From an uncultured Flavobacterium sp. (GTDB taxonomy: Bacteria > Bacteroidota > Bacteroidia > Flavobacteriales > Flavobacteriaceae): a stretch of 9,815 nt of DNA. The notes beneath the pieces are model-generated. The model made no database searches. It saw only the letters and a program-made list of their open reading frames with translations, and was not told the origin of the DNA. Of this stretch, positions 6,945-9,815 are shown piece after piece (within the stretch, counting starts at the first letter, position 1; each line of letters starts with the position of its first letter). Location of the stretch: contig CAMFLD010000069.1 in the NCBI GenBank assembly GCA_945957245.1, forward strand, positions 1 through 9,815. Direction: 5' to 3'. A program made the translations under genes and the position numbers.

Positions 6945-7502
6945 TTAGAGTATTAAAGGTAAAAGAAAATGTGACATGATAAGACCTCCAATAAAAAAGC
7001 CTATCACTGCCTTAAGTGAAGGCAATTGCAGGTTGCTCATCCCGGCAATGGCATGACCTGAAGTGCAGCCTCCGGCATAACGGGAGCCAAAACCAATTAG
7101 TAGTCCACCAATCAAAAGGATAGCAATCATTTTTATGGAACTGAAAATTTGATTTCCAAATAAGGCCTCTGGCAACAATTTACCATTTGGAGCGTCAATT
7201 CCCATAGCTTTTAATTGTTCGATGGTTTTGGGATTTATAGTTACATTAGAAGGATCGCTCAGAAAATGAACCGCTACATATCCTCCAATCATAGCTCCAA
7301 CTACAACAGCCAGATTCCAGCGCTGTGACTTCCAGTCCCAATCAAAAAAAGGAACTTTCTTGCCTACTCCGGTCATTGAACATAACGAACGTAAATTGGA
7401 CGACATTCCAAATACTTTTCCGAAATAGTTAAGAGTCAGCATCACGGCAGCAATGAGAAATCCTGCAACCGACCAATGCCAGGTATGTGTTATTAATTCC
7501 AT
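6945..7502 (-). CDS. YeeE/YedE-type membrane protein, N-terminal half
   Basis: A 185-residue protein with four membrane segments (about 11-31, 62-81, 121-140, 163-183) and the first two cysteine motifs of the YeeE/YedE family: SSNLRSLC (Cys41) and GGCTSGH (Cys146, His150). A periplasmic-type loop of about 40 residues lies between segments 2 and 3. Together with Cys99 of the downstream protein, the pair holds the three-cysteine set expected of a thiosulfate/sulfur-compound importer. It is the first gene of the two-gene - strand operon, with a -7-like box 14 bases upstream in the divergent intergenic region. The start ATG at 7500-7502 gives a normal N-terminus with the first membrane helix beginning near residue 11. 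Family is well supported; the exact substrate is not. Confidence 0.87.
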   Translation of the reverse strand: MELITHTWHWSVAGFLIAAVMLTLNYFGKVFGMSSNLRSLCSMTGVGKKVPFFDWDWKSQRWNLAVVVGAMIGGYVAVHFLSDPSNVTINPKTIEQLKAMGIDAPNGKLLPEALFGNQIFSSIKMIAILLIGGLLIGFGSRYAGGCTSGHAIAGMSNLQLPSLKAVIGFFIGGLIMSHFLLPLIL

Positions 7503-7516
7503 AGATAGTTTTTTTA

Positions 7517-7524
7517 CAAAAATA
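7517..7524 (-). promoter_or_regulatory. Candidate -7 promoter element (TATTTTTG) of the YeeE/YedE operon
   Basis: CAAAAATA on the + strand reads TATTTTTG on the - strand, an exact TAnnTTTG match 14 bases before the ATG at 7502, which would leave a very short leader. It lies in the 73-base divergent region shared with the next gene's promoter. Confidence 0.45.
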
Positions 7525-7549
7525 GCAATATTAAATTATCGAAATGAAG

Positions 7550-7557
7550 TATTTTTG
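7550..7557 (+). promoter_or_regulatory. Candidate -7 promoter element (TATTTTTG) of the DUF4199-type gene
   Basis: An exact TAnnTTTG match 18 bases before the ATG at 7576. It supports the start at 7576 over the more upstream in-frame codons, because those would place the promoter inside the coding region. The -33 region is not recognisable. Confidence 0.45.
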
Positions 7558-7575
7558 AGCACTAATTTTAAGCAA

Positions 7576-8052
7576 ATGAAAAACTTTTCCATAGAAATAA
7601 AATGGGCTTTACGCTTTAGCTTACTTACACTGGCCTGGGCCATCGGTGAGAAAGCGATTGGACTTCATGATCAATATATTGAATACTACGGAAGATGCAG
7701 CCTGTTGTTTGTTTTTCCTGCTTTTTTGTTTTTCTATCTTGCGATACGGGAAAAGAAAAAGTACTTTTACAATAATAGTCTGACTTGGCCGCAGGGCTTT
7801 CTTAGCGGAATAATAATCTCTTTCATTATTGCACTACTGAATCCGGCTGTACAATATGTTATCTATAAAAGCATTACCCCACATTTTTTCGAAAATATTA
7901 TTGCCTACAAAGTACAGCACAAAATGACACTAAAAAATGCTCAGATATATTTCAACCTGAAAACCTATATGATTGAGAGTACTTTTACCGCATTATCAAA
8001 AGGAATGATTACCGGCGCCATCGTTACGTTACTATTAAAAAACAAAAAATAA
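7576..8052 (+). CDS. DUF4199-type membrane protein
   Basis: A 158-residue protein with about four hydrophobic segments (about 11-28, 42-58, 74-97, 136-155). Sequence features fit the DUF4199 family of Bacteroidota: an N-terminal IEIKWAL segment, EKxxGLHD (GEKAIGLHD, residues 24-32), a TWPQGFLSG motif (70-78) before the third helix, then TPHFFENIIAY, and AQIYFNLKTYMIES before the last helix. Function of the family is unknown. The frame remains open upstream to 7453 on the reverse side of the YeeE start, but the ATG at 7576 is preferred: it gives a typical MKNFSIEIKW start, follows a -7-like box and avoids overlap with the divergent gene. The gene is divergent from the sulfur-transport operon and only 42 bases before the next lipoprotein gene, with which it may be co-transcribed. 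The Pro in the third segment (LLNPAVQYV) is typical of the family from memory. Confidence 0.8.
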   Translation: MKNFSIEIKWALRFSLLTLAWAIGEKAIGLHDQYIEYYGRCSLLFVFPAFLFFYLAIREKKKYFYNNSLTWPQGFLSGIIISFIIALLNPAVQYVIYKSITPHFFENIIAYKVQHKMTLKNAQIYFNLKTYMIESTFTALSKGMITGAIVTLLLKNKK

Positions 8053-8094
8053 TAGTGTAGCACGGTTATTGTACCATCAAGAAAAACTTTAATT

Positions 8095-8553
8095 ATGAAA
8101 ACCATAGCCAAACCCATCGCATTTATATTTTTAAGCTTACTATTCGCTTCTTGTGTCAGTACCAAATCGACATTAAAAAATGTTGATGATACTGCCCCAA
8201 TCCCAACCTTAACTAAAGAAAACACTTTTGTATTAAAAGATTATGCCAAAGACATGAATTATGGTTATAACCCTGATTACCCTATCAATGTCTTTTATAT
8301 GAATGCCAAAGACGAAAACCTCAATGCCGAACGTTATCTGAATGCTTTAGCCGGACCAAATGGTGAAAAAATAACATTTGTCAAAATAGAAAGCTGTTGT
8401 CCGTTTCCAACCAAAAGAGTTGATATCGGGGCTGGATTTCTTGATGTTTATGAAATTTCCTGGCACGGTCAGGAAAAACCTATACGGTTATACGTAAACA
8501 TTTATGAACGAGGTTACTTACTGGTTCCGATGGGGCTTTCAATAAAAAAATAA
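8095..8553 (+). CDS. Small conserved-looking lipoprotein with a Cys-Cys motif, function unknown
   Basis: A 152-residue protein with a lipoprotein signal peptide (MKTIAK, hydrophobic IAFIFLSLLF, lipobox FASC with Cys20). The mature part is soluble and mixed alpha/beta in appearance. Features worth noting are YGYNPDYPINVFYMN (56-70), RYLNALAGPNGEKI (80-93), a vicinal Cys pair in SCCPFPTK (100-107), IGAGFLDVYEISW (111-123) and a C-terminal RLYVNIYERGYLLVPMGL segment. I do not recognise an enzyme domain. My recollection is that similar lipoproteins occur beside kdsA in other flavobacteria, and that some may carry the aldolase name of that neighbour; nothing in this sequence resembles KdsA, so such a name should not be transferred. 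The intergenic 42 bases upstream show no clear -7 box, so it may be read through from the DUF4199-type gene. Confidence 0.75.
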   Translation: MKTIAKPIAFIFLSLLFASCVSTKSTLKNVDDTAPIPTLTKENTFVLKDYAKDMNYGYNPDYPINVFYMNAKDENLNAERYLNALAGPNGEKITFVKIESCCPFPTKRVDIGAGFLDVYEISWHGQEKPIRLYVNIYERGYLLVPMGLSIKK

Positions 8554-8590
8554 CTTAACATATTCTTATAAAAAGCTATCAAATTATTAG

Positions 8591-8598
8591 TACCTTTG
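8591..8598 (+). promoter_or_regulatory. Candidate -7 promoter element (TACCTTTG) of kdsA
   Basis: TACCTTTG is the canonical-looking flavobacterial -7 box (TAnnTTTG), 23 bases before the kdsA ATG at 8622 and in the 68-base gap after the lipoprotein gene. It is the best promoter in the window. The expected -33 region (around 8563-8570) is AT-rich but has no clean TTG. Confidence 0.6.
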
Positions 8599-8621
8599 CA
8601 TCGCTAAATAAACATTCAATT

Positions 8622-9440
8622 ATGAATATCAATAATATTCCACAAATCAAAAATACTGATAGTGGAAACTTCTTTGTTCTTGCAGGTCCTTGCGCTATTG
8701 AAGGAGAAGAAATGGCAATGAAAATTGCTGAAAAATTAGTTACTGTTACAGACAAATTACAAATACCTTATGTTTTTAAAGGCTCATTTAAAAAAGCCAA
8801 CCGTTCCCGAATAGACAGTTTTAGTGGAATTGGCGATGAAAAAGCCTTAAAGATACTTCGCAAAGTTTCAGAAACTTTCCATATTCCTACTGTTACCGAC
8901 ATCCATACCAATGAAGATGCTGACAAAGCTGCTCAGTATGTTGATGTATTACAAATTCCGGCTTTTTTAGTACGTCAGACTGATTTGGTTGTGGCTGCTG
9001 CCAATACCGGAAAAACGGTAAACCTTAAAAAAGGGCAGTTTATGAGCCCCGAAAGCATGAAACATGCGGTACAAAAAGTACTAGATTGCAACAACCAAAA
9101 TGTTATGGTTACCGATAGAGGTACCATGTTTGGTTATCAAGATATGATTGTGGATTTCCGCGGAATTCCCACAATGCAAAAATACGCCTCGACTGTTTTG
9201 GATGTGACACACTCCCTACAGCAACCAAACCAGAGTGAAGGTGTTACGGGCGGAAGGCCGGATATGATAGAAACCATTGCCAAAGCTGGAATAGCCGTTG
9301 GCGTAGATGGAATCTTCATTGAAACGCATTTCGATCCGGCCCATGCCAAAAGTGATGGTGCCAATATGCTTCATCTGGACTATTTTGAAGGTTTGATGAC
9401 CCGATTGGTGGCTATCCGAAAAACGATAAACCAATTTTAA
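8622..9440 (+). CDS. kdsA: 3-deoxy-8-phosphooctulonate (Kdo-8-P) synthase, metal-dependent class
   Basis: A 272-residue cytoplasmic enzyme that condenses phosphoenolpyruvate with arabinose 5-phosphate to give Kdo-8-phosphate, the precursor of the Kdo sugar linking lipid A to the LPS core. Family motifs run in order: GPCAIEG (22-28), FKGSFKKANRSRIDSF (52-67), TDIHT (92-96), LQIPAFLVRQTDLV (110-123), NLKKGQFMSP (134-143), DRGTMFGY (165-172), DVTHSLQQP (194-202), GGRPDM (210-215), GIFIETHFDP (230-239) and AKSDGANML (242-250). A Cys (C24) replaces the Asn of the metal-independent E. coli type, and C24, H197, E234 and D245 have nearly the same spacing as the metal ligands Cys11, His185, Glu222 and Asp233 of the Aquifex enzyme. 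This marks it as metal-dependent. A -7 box precedes it, and the next gene begins 12 bases downstream. Length is normal for the family. Confidence 0.97.
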   Translation: MNINNIPQIKNTDSGNFFVLAGPCAIEGEEMAMKIAEKLVTVTDKLQIPYVFKGSFKKANRSRIDSFSGIGDEKALKILRKVSETFHIPTVTDIHTNEDADKAAQYVDVLQIPAFLVRQTDLVVAAANTGKTVNLKKGQFMSPESMKHAVQKVLDCNNQNVMVTDRGTMFGYQDMIVDFRGIPTMQKYASTVLDVTHSLQQPNQSEGVTGGRPDMIETIAKAGIAVGVDGIFIETHFDPAHAKSDGANMLHLDYFEGLMTRLVAIRKTINQF

Positions 9441-9452
9441 TTTTTTAACCGT

Positions 9453-9815
9453 TGAAAAAGACAATTTTATTTTCGTTCATGGCTGTTCTAGCCATGGCGC
9501 AAACTGTTTCAGCTCAGGAACAGTCGACAGCTAATCCAGCCAAATACACAGCCCACAACAAAGGGAAAATGTATGTGTATTGGGGTGGAAACCGGGAGAG
9601 CTTTTCTAAATCAGACATCCATTTTTATGGTCCTGATTATGATTTCACTTTGTACAATGTGTCAGCCAATGACAAACCAAAAGGCTGGCAGATAGATTAC
9701 ATCAATCCAGGCAGAATGACCATTCCGCAAACTAACTTCAGATTGGGTTATTTTATCAATGACCATTACAACATTTCAATTGGATTAGACCACATGAAAT
9801 ATGGAATGATTCAGG
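9453..9815 (+). CDS. Secreted, probably outer-membrane beta-barrel protein, TTG start (3' partial)
   Basis: The frame is open from the kdsA stop to the window edge; 121 codons are visible. A TTG at 9453, 12 bases after kdsA, gives a complete signal peptide: LysLys, hydrophobic TILFSFMAVLAMAQ and cleavage near TVSAQE. The first ATG (9480) would lose the positive N-region, so TTG is preferred. The mature start carries KMYVYWGGNRESFSKSDIHF, then YDFTLYNV, GWQIDYINPGRMTIPQTNFRLGYFINDHYNISIGLDHMKYGM. The alternating hydrophobic/polar strands, the aromatic-rich WGGNR segment and RLGYF...ISIGLDH resemble a family of flavobacterial outer-membrane barrels that I cannot name with confidence. It is probably co-transcribed with kdsA. 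Any role in LPS handling is only suggested by this position. Confidence 0.72.

Noticed and set aside
7453..7575. Upstream extension of the DUF4199-type gene to 7453
   Set aside because: It would overlap the divergent YeeE/YedE gene and put the -7 box inside the coding region; ATG 7576 gives the family-like N-terminus.
7965..8225. 86-codon - strand frame spanning the junction of the DUF4199-type and lipoprotein genes
   Set aside because: It overlaps two well-supported genes antisense and has no motif support.
9137..9464. Two - strand frames opposite the kdsA 3' end
   Set aside because: KdsA is certain; the antisense frames follow from its codon use.

Overview
The window looks like chromosomal DNA from a member of the Bacteroidota, most probably Flavobacterium or a close relative in the Flavobacteriaceae. 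Four things support this. The large secreted protein at the left ends in a gliding-motility/type IX secretion (T9SS) type B sorting domain. Starts lack Shine-Dalgarno sequences, and several genes instead have exact TAnnTTTG boxes (the Bacteroidota -7 element) 14-23 bases upstream. The small lipoproteins and a DUF4199-type membrane protein are typical of flavobacteria. Overall base composition is fairly AT-rich.

Layout, left to right: (1) 1-4046, + strand: the 3' part of a giant surface protein that enters from outside the window. It carries 79-residue tandem repeats, then nine repeats of about 96 residues, two Ig-like segments and the C-terminal sorting domain. (2) 4092-6036, + strand: two overlapping membrane-enzyme genes, an alkylglycerol-monooxygenase-like member of the sterol desaturase/fatty acid hydroxylase superfamily and a YhhN/TMEM86-type lysoplasmalogenase. 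Both families act on ether lipids in characterised organisms. They end at a strong hairpin shared with the convergent genes. (3) 6072-7502, - strand: a small lipocalin-like lipoprotein, then a two-gene operon for a split YeeE/YedE (thiosulfate/sulfur-compound) transporter. (4) 7576-9815, + strand: a DUF4199-type membrane protein, an unrecognised lipoprotein with a Cys-Cys motif, kdsA (Kdo-8-phosphate synthase, metal-dependent class) and the start of a secreted, probably outer-membrane protein that begins with TTG.

Most of this is envelope-related: surface adhesin, lipid-modifying enzymes, sulfur transport, lipoproteins and Kdo for lipopolysaccharide. There is no sign of a mobile element, CRISPR array, phage or RNA gene. 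The item most worth following up is the overlapping pair of putative ether-lipid-cleaving enzymes. The repeat evolution inside the T9SS protein is second. No intergenic stretch exceeds 300 bases; the longest is about 70 bases.
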